Source: Boseongicola sp.
GTDB lineage: Bacteria > Pseudomonadota > Alphaproteobacteria > Rhodobacterales > Rhodobacteraceae
Assembly (NCBI GenBank): GCA_014075275.1
Contig: CP046179.1
Span: 2,241,932-2,305,931 of the forward strand
Length of the DNA stretch: 64,000 bases
Reading direction: 5' to 3'
Part shown: positions 8,614 through 17,130 of the stretch, in pieces
How positions within the stretch are numbered: the first letter of the stretch is position 1
Layout of the letters: each line of letters starts with the position of its first letter
Notes under the pieces: generated by a model
The model's input: only the letters and a program-made list of their open reading frames with translations
What the model was told of the DNA's origin: nothing
Database searches by the model: none
Position numbers and translations under genes: made by a program

Positions 8614-11600
8614 ATGAGCTTTGCCGAGTTGAATATCACCTCGAATTTCACGTTCCTGACCGGGGCGTCTCATGGCGAGGAGTATGTAGATCGCGCGGCA
8701 TTGCTGGGGTTGTCGGCGATAGCTGTTGCCGATGAGAATTCGGTTGCGGGGGTCGTGCGTGCTCATACCCGTGTCCGCGAGATTGCGCGGCAGGTGAAAG
8801 AGCTGCAGGAAGGTGAGCTTATCGGGCCACCGGCCCCGGTTGCGGGGTGGGCGGGCAATCGTCAGGTTTTCGAGAGCTACCCCGGCACGGCCCAGCGCAA
8901 ACGCGAAGGGACCTTGTCCCCCGCCGAGCTGGAGGACCCTCTGAATGGTCCCGTCGCGGCATTTGAAACACGCGTTTCTCCGCCGCCCCTGGACGCTTCG
9001 GCTGCCATTTTGAATGTGCCGCGTCTGATCCCCGCCGCCCGGATCGTGCTTCAGACGGGGTTCACGGTCACCACATTGCCAAAGAACCGCGATGGCTGGG
9101 GGCGGCTTTGCCGGTTGTTGTCACGCGGGCGGCTGCGCGCCGAAAAGGGGTCCTGTGTGCTTCACATCGACGATCTGGTTGCCTTCGGCGCCGATCTGGC
9201 ACTGGTCATCCATCCGCCAGGGGTTGAGACGGCGAACCGCGGCGCGGGCGGATGGTATCAGGAGGCGGAACGGCTGACGCGCCGCTTTGGCAAAGATTGT
9301 CATCTGCTGATGTCACCTCGCTATGATGGCCAGGATCCGGAGCGGTTTAACCGTCTGGCGCGCCTTGCCGATGATCTGAACCTGCCCGCTGTGGCCAGCG
9401 CCAGCCCTTTGATGCACCGTGGATCGCGCAGAAAGCTGGCCGATGTGCTGACCGCCATCCGCACCGGCTGCAAGGTTGACGATCTGGGGCGCTCGGCCCA
9501 GGCGAATGCCGAACAGCGCCTGCGCTCCGAGGGTGACATGCGTCACCTCTTTGGTCCCCACAGCGCGGCGGTCGACCGTGCTGCGGCTTTGGCGGACAGC
9601 CTGACATTCTCACTGGATGTGCTTCGGTATGAATATCCTTCCGAGGTGGCCCAGGGCGAAACGGCTGCCGAGCGGTTAAGCCGATTGGCCTATGAGGGGT
9701 TGAGATGGCGTTACCCTGCGGGTGCACCCGGTCATGTGCGCACTCTGTTGCAGCACGAGCTGACCCTGATCGCCAAGCTGAATTACGAACCTTATTTCCT
9801 GACCGTGCGTGACGTGGTCGCCTTTGCGCGCAGTCGCGGCATCCTTTGCCAGGGGCGCGGCTCGGCCGCCAATTCGGTGGTCTGTTATTGTCTGGGTGTC
9901 ACATCCGTGTCGCCCGAGATCGGCACCATGGTTTTCGAACGTTTTGTCAGCGAGGCCCGCGACGAGCCCCCGGATATCGACGTCGATTTCGAACACGAGC
10001 GCCGCGAAGAAGTGATCCAGCACATCTACGAGCGTTATGGCCGTCATCGGGCCGGTCTCTGTGCCACCGTTGTGCATTATCGCGGCAAGCGCGCCATCCG
10101 CGAAGTGGGTAAGGTCATGGGGCTCAGCGAAGATACCATCGGTGCGATCTCGTCCCAGCTTTGGGGGTTCTTCGACACCTCGGGCATGGCCGCGCAGCAG
10201 TTGAAGGAAATCGGGCTTGATCCCACCGACCGGCGGCTGAAACAGACCCTGGATCTGATCTTTGAAATACAGGGCTTTCCACGTCACCTGTCCCAGCATG
10301 TTGGCGGCTTTATCATGACCGAGGGCCGTCTGGACGAGTTGGTGCCGATTGAAAACGCCACCATGGAAGACCGCACCGTCATTTGCTGGGACAAGGATGA
10401 CATTGATTCCTTGGGCATCCTCAAGGTCGACGTTCTGGCGTTAGGGATGCTCAGCTGCATCCGCAAGGCGTTCGAACTGATCGAGACGCACCACCATATC
10501 GACTATTCGCTGGCCACCCTGCCGCCCGAAGACCCGGCGGTTTACGACATGCTCTGCAAGGCCGACAGCCTGGGGGTATTTCAGGTGGAAAGCCGCGCGC
10601 AGATGAACTTTCTGCCGCGGATGAAACCACGCTGTTTCTACGATCTGGTGATCGAAACCGCGATTATCCGACCGGGGCCGATACAGGGTGACATGGTCCA
10701 TCCCTATTTGCGCCGCCGCAATGGCGAGGAAACGGTCACCTTCCCCTCGGACGCCCTGGGCGAAGTCTTGGGCAAGACCCTCGGCGTGCCCCTGTTTCAG
10801 GAACAGGCCATGCAGATCGCCATTGTCGGTGCCGGGTTCACCCCCGAAGAGGCCGACCGCCTCAGGCGCTCGCTGGCGACGTTCAAAAAGCACGGATCGG
10901 TCAGCGATTTCCGCACCCGCTTCATCAAAGGCATGCGCGAAAACGGCTATGATGATGATTTTGCCGAGCGGTGCTTTTCCCAGATCGAAGGCTTCGGCAG
11001 CTATGGCTTCCCCGAAAGCCATGCCGCCAGTTTCGCACTGCTGGTCTATGCCTCAAGCTGGCTGAAATGCCATCACCCCGGCATCTTCTGCTGCGCTCTT
11101 CTGAATGCCCAACCCATGGGGTTCTACGCGCCTGCACAGATCGTGCGCGACGCCCGCGAACACGGGGTCGAGGTGCGCCCCGTAGATATCAACGCCTCGA
11201 CCTGGGACAACGCCATGGAATCCGATGGGCGCGGCGGGCTGGCCGTGCGCCTGGGGTTCCGGCAGATCAAATCCGTTCGCGAGGACGAGGCGATTTGGAT
11301 CGCCGCCGCGCGCGGCAATGGCTATCTCTCGGTCGAAGATGTCTGGCGACGCGCCGGTGTCTCACCGCGCCAGTTACGCGCCTTGGCCGAAGCCGACGCC
11401 TTTGCCTCGCTGGATATGTCCCGTCGCGAGGCGCTTTGGGCCGCCGCCGCGATCATGTCGGAAAAGCCCCTGCCCCTGTTCGGCGGCGATATGGATGGTG
11501 AAGGCATTGTTGAGCCACTGGCCAATCTGCCAAAGATGTCTTTGGGCGAAGAGGTCGTCGAGGATTACGTCTCGATGCGACTGACCCTGCGAGCGCATCC

Positions 11601-11667
11601 CATGGCTTTTCTGCGTCACAAGCTGACACCGGGGCATCCGCCGCTGGATACGTCGCCTGACACCTAA
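8614..11667 (+). CDS. dnaE2: Error-prone DNA polymerase III alpha subunit DnaE2, C-terminally truncated
   Basis: Translesion polymerase of the ImuC/DnaE2 family, 1017 residues. The N-terminal PHP domain starts FAELNITSNFTFLTGASH. The polymerase core shows GRGSAANSVV, catalytic Asp residues in PPDIDVDFEHERREEV and LKVDVLALGML, QHVGGFIMT, and ESHAASFALLVYASSW. The protein stops soon after LRAHPMAFLRHKL. Family members normally continue about 120-150 residues with an OB-fold and tail, which are absent in all three frames here. No imuA/imuB genes lie upstream; instead a Tag-like glycosylase is divergent. SD GAAGGAG comes from the repeat element. Confidence 0.92.
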   Translation: MSFAELNITSNFTFLTGASHGEEYVDRAALLGLSAIAVADENSVAGVVRAHTRVREIARQVKELQEGELIGPPAPVAGWAGNRQVFESYPGTAQRKREGTLSPAELEDPLNGPVAAFETRVSPPPLDASAAILNVPRLIPAARIVLQTGFTVTTLPKNRDGWGRLCRLLSRGRLRAEKGSCVLHIDDLVAFGADLALVIHPPGVETANRGAGGWYQEAERLTRRFGKDCHLLMSPRYDGQDPERFNRLARLADDLNLPAVASASPLMHRGSRRKLADVLTAIRTGCKVDDLGRSAQANAEQRLRSEGDMRHLFGPHSAAVDRAAALADSLTFSLDVLRYEYPSEVAQGETAAERLSRLAYEGLRWRYPAGAPGHVRTLLQHELTLIAKLNYEPYFLTVRDVVAFARSRGILCQGRGSAANSVVCYCLGVTSVSPEIGTMVFERFVSEARDEPPDIDVDFEHERREEVIQHIYERYGRHRAGLCATVVHYRGKRAIREVGKVMGLSEDTIGAISSQLWGFFDTSGMAAQQLKEIGLDPTDRRLKQTLDLIFEIQGFPRHLSQHVGGFIMTEGRLDELVPIENATMEDRTVICWDKDDIDSLGILKVDVLALGMLSCIRKAFELIETHHHIDYSLATLPPEDPAVYDMLCKADSLGVFQVESRAQMNFLPRMKPRCFYDLVIETAIIRPGPIQGDMVHPYLRRRNGEETVTFPSDALGEVLGKTLGVPLFQEQAMQIAIVGAGFTPEEADRLRRSLATFKKHGSVSDFRTRFIKGMRENGYDDDFAERCFSQIEGFGSYGFPESHAASFALLVYASSWLKCHHPGIFCCALLNAQPMGFYAPAQIVRDAREHGVEVRPVDINASTWDNAMESDGRGGLAVRLGFRQIKSVREDEAIWIAAARGNGYLSVEDVWRRAGVSPRQLRALAEADAFASLDMSRREALWAAAAIMSEKPLPLFGGDMDGEGIVEPLANLPKMSLGEEVVEDYVSMRLTLRAHPMAFLRHKLTPGHPPLDTSPDT

Positions 11668-11865
11668 ACATATGTAAAGAAATATATAACTCAGAATACT
11701 GGCGCGCATGATCGGCTCAATACCCATGCATAAACGCATGCCAGAACACGATATTTCGACAATTTATTTATACATCAACCCGATCTAAATCATCCACAGA
11801 ATTAAAAATTTAATCCTCGCACGGGGCACCAACCCCGCCCGAGGCCCGACCAGAAAGACAACCCC
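11668..11865. other. AT-rich gap after truncated dnaE2
   Basis: About 200 bases, markedly more AT-rich than the surroundings up to about 11810. They contain CATGC/GCATG arms around ATAAAC (near 11727) and no coding sequence related to the missing DnaE2 tail. Probable junction of an older rearrangement plus the promoter of the next gene. Confidence 0.5.
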
Positions 11866-12615
11866 ATGACCACAACCACACTCTCTGAAAGCCGCTCCTA
11901 TGCCCGGACCGCCGGACTCGGGTACCTAGCCATCGCAGTCGCTGGCGGTTACTCCATCGCCTATGTGCCCAGCCAAATCTTCGGCGCGGCCAACCCCGAC
12001 GACACACTCCACCTCTTGCAAGCGAACCGAGGATTGTTCCTGTCGGGCATCCTCGGCGATCTGATCATGATGGCCGCCGAACTCCTCGTCACCGTCATGC
12101 TCTTCAACATGTTCAAATCAGTCCAGCCGACACTCTCTGCCGCCGCCGCCCTTGCGCGCTTTTCGATGGTGACTGTCATGGCAGCAATGCTGTTTTTTTA
12201 CGGGGCGGCAATGGCTGTATCGGATGGGGCAATTGCCCTGAGTTCCTTCACACCGGCACAACAAAACGATGTGGCAAACCTGCTCATCCACATGCACGAT
12301 TCCGGCGTCTGGATCTGGCAGGTCTTCTTCACCATCCACCTCCTGCTTTTGGGCATCCTGATCGTTCGCTCAGACCATTACCCAACACTCCTGGGCGTCG
12401 CGCTGGCCGTTGGTGGAATGGGCTACTTCATGGACAGCATCTATGCCTTTGCATTCCCAGACGCCGCGCTTCTGGGAACAATCCGCATCGGCTTCCTGGC
12501 CGTCGTGACACTTGCTGAACTCAGCTTCGCATTGTGGTTGGTCTTTATCGGACCTCGTTCAAAAGCGGGCGACAAGCATCGCGCCCAAACTCCTGCGCAG
12601 TCAGCCACCGCCTGA
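11866..12615 (+). CDS. DUF4386-type membrane protein
   Basis: Integral membrane protein of 249 residues with about six hydrophobic segments: GYLAIAVAGGYSIAYV, GDLIMMAAELLVTVMLF, FSMVTVMAAMLFFYGAAMAV, WQVFFTIHLLLLGILIV, LLGVALAVGGMGYFMDS and GFLAVVTLAELSFALWLVF. The arrangement fits DUF4386, whose function is unknown. It is monocistronic and ends at a strong terminator shared with the convergent YciI operon. Confidence 0.75.
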   Translation: MTTTTLSESRSYARTAGLGYLAIAVAGGYSIAYVPSQIFGAANPDDTLHLLQANRGLFLSGILGDLIMMAAELLVTVMLFNMFKSVQPTLSAAAALARFSMVTVMAAMLFFYGAAMAVSDGAIALSSFTPAQQNDVANLLIHMHDSGVWIWQVFFTIHLLLLGILIVRSDHYPTLLGVALAVGGMGYFMDSIYAFAFPDAALLGTIRIGFLAVVTLAELSFALWLVFIGPRSKAGDKHRAQTPAQSATA

Positions 12616-12626
12616 CCCCAAAACAC

Positions 12627-12664
12627 AAAAGCCCCGCCCCATGGTCCCATGGAGCGGGGCTTTT
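12627..12664. terminator. Bidirectional intrinsic terminator
   Basis: AAAAGCCCCGC pairs with GCGGGGCTTTT, with an inner palindromic CCATGG/CCATGG arm. A-tract on one side and T-tract on the other serve both the DUF4386 gene and the convergent YciI operon. Confidence 0.9.
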
Positions 12665-12696
12665 TGTTCGCAAACCGCACGCTTGGTTGCGGATCC

Positions 12697-13008
12697 TCAC
12701 ATCTGCATTATCTCGCAGATCTCCACCGATCCATCGCTGGATAAGATCGGACAGCTTTTGGCCATGGCCACAGCTGCGTCCATATCCGTTGCCTCAACCT
12801 GGCTCAGACCCGATACAGGGTTCGCGCCGCCGTCATTGGCCACCCCACTTGCAGAAACCGTCGTCGATGGACCAGCCGGACCACCGCCATCAACAACAGC
12901 AGACCCCATACTCTCATACCAGGCGTTCCACTCGGCCATTACTTTCTGACCTTCTTCAGGGCTCTCCGGTGCTTTTCCACCGTGATATGCAAAAATAAAC
13001 TTGGGCAT
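12697..13008 (-). CDS. YciI family protein
   Basis: A 103-residue alpha-beta protein with the YCII/DGPF fold: MPKFIFAYHGG, WNAWYESMGSAVVDGGGP and a C-terminal GLSQVEATDMDAAVAMAKSCPIL. In-vivo function of this subgroup is unknown. It lies 12 bases after the SRPBCC gene with a GAGGAGG ribosome site, the third gene of the arsR-SRPBCC-yciI operon. Confidence 0.85.
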   Translation of the reverse strand: MPKFIFAYHGGKAPESPEEGQKVMAEWNAWYESMGSAVVDGGGPAGPSTTVSASGVANDGGANPVSGLSQVEATDMDAAVAMAKSCPILSSDGSVEICEIMQM

Positions 13009-13020
13009 TTGAAATCCTCC

Positions 13021-13464
13021 TCAGTTAACCCGTTCAGCGAGAATCTTACGTTCCAATTTCGCAAGCGATGACGTCCATCCCTGCATGTGCGACTCCGCCG
13101 CCGCCTGATCCGCCAGACCCGAGTGGGTCAGGGTGAACCGCGTCGCCTCGCCGACCGTTTCCAATTCGATACTTACCCGGCTCTCGGGCCCACGATCACC
13201 GTTCTCGTCATGCCAGGCCCAGGTAAAGCCGACTGACCTTGGCGGATCGACTTCCGTGACATCCCCGGACACCGTGAACTTGCGGCCATCGGATGCTTGC
13301 ATGGTCGACATCCACGGGCCCGGCTTGCCCAGATTGATGTCATGGGCCGGCACTGTCATGCCCTCAGGGCCCCACCATTCCAGAATGTGGGCAGGCTCCG
13401 AGATGTAGGAATAAACGTGGTCGATCCCGGCGCGGAACACGCGGGTGATAACAAGGTCATTCAT
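13021..13464 (-). CDS. SRPBCC / AHSA1-like domain protein
   Basis: About 147 residues with the START-like fold of the Aha1 C-terminal family: ITRVFRAGIDHVYSYISEPAHILEWWGPEGMTVP, VTEVDPPRSVGFTWAW, RVSIELETVGEATRFTLTHSGL and HMQGWTSSLAKLE. These form a hydrophobic ligand cavity; ligand unknown. The ATG overlaps the arsR stop (ATGA, 13461-13464), a very common arsR-SRPBCC pairing in which the regulator controls its own operon. Confidence 0.87.
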   Translation of the reverse strand: MNDLVITRVFRAGIDHVYSYISEPAHILEWWGPEGMTVPAHDINLGKPGPWMSTMQASDGRKFTVSGDVTEVDPPRSVGFTWAWHDENGDRGPESRVSIELETVGEATRFTLTHSGLADQAAAESHMQGWTSSLAKLERKILAERVN

Positions 13465-13778
13465 GTGAAGTCTTCCTTTTCCACTGCAGCCTGAAGCCGG
13501 TCGATGCTGCCTTCCCAGAACGTGATGTGAAGTTGCAGCCAATCGCTGATCTGACCCATGCCGTCGCGATTGACCGAATAGATCCGCCGCTGCTGTTCGG
13601 TGCGCCGGTTGATCAACCCCGCCTCGGTCAGAACCTTCAGATGCCGCGACACCGCTGGCGCAGAGACGCTGGACTGTTCGACCAACTCGCCTGCCGATTT
13701 CTCACCATCCGCCAATAGCGTTTCCACAATGGCCAGTCGCGTTGGATCTCCAAGAGCTGCAAAGGTTGTCGAAAGCAT
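13461..13778 (-). CDS. ArsR family transcriptional regulator
   Basis: A 105-residue winged-helix repressor: TTFAALGDPTRLAIVETLL, recognition helix in SSVSAPAVSRHLKVLTEAGL, wing RTEQQRRIYSV. It lacks the ELCVCDL metal-binding motif of ArsR/SmtB, so it is probably not a metal sensor but the AHSA1-linked subgroup. First gene of a three-gene operon. An 11-bp direct repeat array lies about 120 bases upstream in sense orientation. Confidence 0.9.
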   Translation of the reverse strand: MLSTTFAALGDPTRLAIVETLLADGEKSAGELVEQSSVSAPAVSRHLKVLTEAGLINRRTEQQRRIYSVNRDGMGQISDWLQLHITFWEGSIDRLQAAVEKEDFT

Positions 13779-13897
13779 GTGTCACCGATTCGTATTTCAC
13801 TTTTTCATTAATTAACATATTCGCGAATTAATGCAACCCAACGCACGCCGCATTAACCCGACGGAAACCACCGAACGCTGCCGCCCATAGCAATTCC

Positions 13898-13941
13898 ACC
13901 GACGCGATACCGACGTAATACCGACGTGATACCGACGCGCG
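13898..13941 (-). repeat. 11-bp direct repeat array, locus 1 (GTCGGTAT core)
   Basis: On the minus strand the array reads GTCGGTATCAC, GTCGGTATTAC, GTCGGTATCGC and GTCGGT: tandem 11-base units with an invariant GTCGGTAT. It lies in the 311-base gap 13779-14089 between the PNPOx-like gene and arsR, in sense orientation to arsR. The rest of the gap shows no gene. Confidence 0.85.
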
Positions 13942-14089
13942 ATTTCGCCGGGATTCCCATGAAATTAAAGCGTTTCGCAAAAATGCTGTTGCAAACCGCC
14001 GGTGGCACCGCACGCACCAAATACACTGCGTTAACCGGTCGGAGATCCGCATTTTTTGCAACGGTATTTGGCGCGCAAGTCCGCGCGAC

Positions 14090-14689
14090 CTACCACATTG
14101 TGGACTTTGCACGCTCCGGCCAGGCAGCATCGTAATCTGCACCACCGACTTCACCCGAAGTTACCGCCTTCAGCATATCCCCGGGACTTGGCAAGCCCGA
14201 ACTCTCATCCCCCGATGTCCAAAGCCGGGATCGCATAAGCGCTCGGGAACATTGGAAATATATCTCTTCAATCGAAATCAGAATAACGCTGCGCGGTCGC
14301 TTTCCATCACGCTCAAACCGCTCCAGCATCCCTTCGTCCGCTGACACCTTGCCGCGCCCATTGATCCGAACAACGTTCGTTGACCCCGGCACCATAAACA
14401 TCAAAGATACCCTTGGATCGCGAACAATATTGCGCAAACTGTCGATCCGGTTGTTCCCGAACCAATCCGGCATCGCCAGAGTTTTCTCATCGATTTCAAT
14501 AACAACCGGCCCATCATCGCCGCGCGGACTGCCATCCGAGCCTTCTGGGCCAACCGTGGTCAACACACAAAACCGCGAAGCCATAACCCATTGACGATAA
14601 ACCGGAACCATTCGGTCCGCGACCTTGCGAACAGCCGGCGCTTTCGGCGTTCCGTACAGGTTTTCCAGTTCAGCAACCGTCTCAATCAT
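14090..14689 (-). CDS. Pyridoxamine 5'-phosphate oxidase family protein
   Basis: Split-barrel flavin-binding family protein of 199 residues. Visible are SRFCVLTTVGPEGSDGSPRGDDGPVVIEID, the conserved PDWFGNNRIDSLRNIVRDPRVSLMFMVPG and VVRINGRGKVSAD. It matches the subgroup of general PNPOx-like proteins rather than PdxH. Substrate unknown. The start overlaps the plsC stop (ATGA, 14686-14689), so it is downstream of plsC in the ftsE-ftsX-plsC operon. Confidence 0.85.
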   Translation of the reverse strand: MIETVAELENLYGTPKAPAVRKVADRMVPVYRQWVMASRFCVLTTVGPEGSDGSPRGDDGPVVIEIDEKTLAMPDWFGNNRIDSLRNIVRDPRVSLMFMVPGSTNVVRINGRGKVSADEGMLERFERDGKRPRSVILISIEEIYFQCSRALMRSRLWTSGDESSGLPSPGDMLKAVTSGEVGGADYDAAWPERAKSTMW

Positions 14690-15402
14690 TCCGCACTCCG
14701 CGCCTCGTCCAGCAATCGATCCGATGCGTCCTCGATCTGTTTTTCAAGCTGTCTCATGAAGGGCTTAACCCCAGTCCCAGGGGAAATTGGCTCCAAAAAC
14801 TCAACCACGCAAGTACCCGGCTTTCTTAAGAAGCCGCGTTTCGGCCAGAAGTATCCAATGTTCATTGCAACCGGCACGCAGACCTGCCCAAGCTGGGTGT
14901 ACAGCACACCCGTACCTACTTTGTATGGCTTCTTGTCCTCCGGCGCGACACGAGTGCCCTGCGGATAAATCACAATTTGCCCGGAGTCTGCCCTTCCCTT
15001 TTCGACATCTTGTTTCATCTGCGAAATTGCTTTGCCACCCTTGCCGCGATCCACAGGAATACAACCGATACGAAGCGCAAACTGCCCCAACAAAGGCGCG
15101 TATAGAAGTTCGCGTTTCATCACGAACTTAGGGCGCGGCATCGAAGAATAGATGACAATAATATCAAAGAATGACTGGTGTTTAGCGGCAACCATAACCT
15201 CATCGGTCGGCGGCGTTCCGCGAACTTCTACCTCCAGACCAATCATCACGCGCGCAGCCCAGATCACAAATCGGCACCAGGTATGGCACGCCCGAACCGC
15301 CCCAGCTCGGCTGTAGACCGCAGCCGGAGTGTAGATGATCGCAAGCACAATCATGGCCACATAGATTGACACATTGAAGACAAGCGAGCGGATCATTTGC
15401 AT
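14686..15402 (-). CDS. plsC: 1-acyl-sn-glycerol-3-phosphate acyltransferase
   Basis: Membrane-associated LPA acyltransferase, the second acylation of phosphatidate synthesis. The protein has 238 residues. An N-terminal membrane segment (SLVFNVSIYVAMIVLAIIYTP) is followed by the acyltransferase motif KHQSFFDI (HX4D), then KRELLYAPLLGQFALRIGCIPVDR and IVIYPQGTR. The start codon shares one base with the ftsX stop (TAATG), an operon with ftsEX. Confidence 0.9.
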   Translation of the reverse strand: MQMIRSLVFNVSIYVAMIVLAIIYTPAAVYSRAGAVRACHTWCRFVIWAARVMIGLEVEVRGTPPTDEVMVAAKHQSFFDIIVIYSSMPRPKFVMKRELLYAPLLGQFALRIGCIPVDRGKGGKAISQMKQDVEKGRADSGQIVIYPQGTRVAPEDKKPYKVGTGVLYTQLGQVCVPVAMNIGYFWPKRGFLRKPGTCVVEFLEPISPGTGVKPFMRQLEKQIEDASDRLLDEARSAE

Positions 15403-16289
15403 TACGAAACCTCACCCAATCGACGACGCGCCGCAAGATGGGTTGCAACAAACGCCAAGACCGCAGCAATCACCGGAACTGTCAAAGGCAATACCCATCC
15501 TGCCCCGCGAAACCCGACGTCAGACATCGTTCCGCCTCCAGCGACCCCGGGAAGGATAGCGACCGCAATCAATCCGGCCAAAGCTCCGACCAATGCACCA
15601 ATGAACGCGCGAATGGTAAAACGGCGCACAAAAGCGCGGGTGATATAGCTGTCTTCGACACCAACAAGTCGCAAAACATCAATAACTTGACCGTTCGCAG
15701 CCAATGCAGCCGACGCGGCAAGAGCGATCGTGACGGCGGTTACTCCCGCCACCAAAACCAAAGCCAGAACAGAGACATTCCGCAAACTTCGCGCCGCGTC
15801 GACCAATGGCGCGCGCCACCGCGCATGATCATCATAGATCGCTCCCGGTGCTTCGGCAGAAAAACGCTGTTTCAAACCGGCCACGTCCGGTCCAGTGCCA
15901 TCAATGCTGACTTCAATCAGGATCGGCAACCGCAATTTATCCAATGGCAATTCCGAGCCGAACCATGGGGCCAGCAAACGCGCCTGTTCATCCGCATCAA
16001 TGCGTCGCGTGGCACCAACACCAGGCGTCTGGCTCAGCACGACCTCAACAGCTTCAGCCTGCGCTTCGAGCGTTTCGGCAGGTGCCGAAATTCGAACTGT
16101 AGCGGTGTCGTCCAGAGTGCTTTCCCAAGCCACCGCTTGCCGTCCCGCCGAAGTTGCAAGCGCAAGAACAAAGACGGCAATAAAGGCCATCGCAGCGGCA
16201 CTGATGATCGACAATAGCGCGGTAAACCCTGTTGGCGGCACGACTCGTTCGGCGACTTTGTCCCCGCGTATAAGATCGAGCATTGTCAT
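15402..16289 (-). CDS. ftsX: Cell division protein FtsX
   Basis: Membrane partner of FtsE, about 295 residues. One N-terminal TM (FTALLSIISAAAMAFIAVFVLAL), a periplasmic loop (about residues 50-165), and three C-terminal TM segments (VSVLALVLVAGVTAVTIALA, AFIGALVGALAGLIAVAIL, WVLPLTVPVIAAVLAFVATH) fit the FtsX topology. The complex couples ATP hydrolysis to septal peptidoglycan hydrolase activation. ATG at 16289 overlaps the ftsE stop (ATGA). Confidence 0.88.
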   Translation of the reverse strand: MTMLDLIRGDKVAERVVPPTGFTALLSIISAAAMAFIAVFVLALATSAGRQAVAWESTLDDTATVRISAPAETLEAQAEAVEVVLSQTPGVGATRRIDADEQARLLAPWFGSELPLDKLRLPILIEVSIDGTGPDVAGLKQRFSAEAPGAIYDDHARWRAPLVDAARSLRNVSVLALVLVAGVTAVTIALAASAALAANGQVIDVLRLVGVEDSYITRAFVRRFTIRAFIGALVGALAGLIAVAILPGVAGGGTMSDVGFRGAGWVLPLTVPVIAAVLAFVATHLAARRRLGEVS

Positions 16290-16978
16290 AGGTCCGCTCC
16301 GGCCAACTCGACCGATCCGTCCTTTAGCCGCAAAACCCGCGCCGAAACGCGCGCCTTGGCTTGCCGGATCAATGACATGTCGTGCGTCGCGCAAAGCACA
16401 GTCTTGCCCAGCCGATTCAATTCAATCAGCAGGTTCAGGATCTTTAGCGACATTTCCCAATCAACGTTTCCCGTCGGTTCATCCGCCAAGACAACATCCG
16501 GTGAAAGGATAACCGCGCGTGCCAAGGCCGCTCTTTGCCGCTCACCTCCGGAAAGTTCAGCCGGCAAATGGTCGATCAATTCGCTCAATCCGACCCAACC
16601 AGTTAGTTCGGCTAAGTTATCGGCAACTTCTGTCGCGGTAGCACCAGTTACCGTCACAGGAAGCACAATATTCTCAGACACACTCAAATGGTCGATAAAC
16701 CGGCAGTCTTGGTGAACCACACCGACCCGCCGCCGCATCCGGGCAATCTGATTTCGATCCATGTGAGCCGTGTCATCGCCAAATACGGCAACCCTGCCGT
16801 CGGTTGGAATCAATTCCCCGTAACAAAGTTTGATCAGTGTAGTTTTGCCAGCGCCGGACGGACCGGTAAGGAAATGGAAACTCCCAGGAGGCAAATTAAG
16901 CGAAACATCCCGAAATAGCGTCCGCCCGCCATAGTTTATGGCAACGCGCGATAATTTTATGGCGGGTGCTAAGCTCAT
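16286..16978 (-). CDS. ftsE: Cell division ATP-binding protein FtsE
   Basis: ABC ATPase of the FtsEX complex. Walker A GPSGAGKTTL, Q-loop VVHQDCRF, signature LSGGERQRAAL, Walker B VVLADEPTGNVD and switch His ATHDMSL are intact. I chose the Met at 16978 (MSLAPAIKLSRVAINYGG) because the family homology starts there; a Met at 16999 is possible and neither has a strong ribosome site. Divergent from the zinc-ribbon protein gene. Confidence 0.9.
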   Translation of the reverse strand: MSLAPAIKLSRVAINYGGRTLFRDVSLNLPPGSFHFLTGPSGAGKTTLIKLCYGELIPTDGRVAVFGDDTAHMDRNQIARMRRRVGVVHQDCRFIDHLSVSENIVLPVTVTGATATEVADNLAELTGWVGLSELIDHLPAELSGGERQRAALARAVILSPDVVLADEPTGNVDWEMSLKILNLLIELNRLGKTVLCATHDMSLIRQAKARVSARVLRLKDGSVELAGADL

Positions 16979-17130
16979 TTCGCAATGCTTTTGCCTCATG
17001 AAATGCCCATGCGCAACGCCAGCGCTTTTAGAAAGCTATGGAAAGTGATAGACACCGTTCAAAGTGATCTGCGCCGCCGCTAGATTGGGCAAGCGCAGGC
17101 AATGAGGTTTCGAATGGTGAGGGCAATTTA

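Noticed and set aside
13898-13941. CRISPR-like array at the GTCGGTAT repeats
   Set aside because: Units are 11 bases with no spacers and no cas genes in the window.
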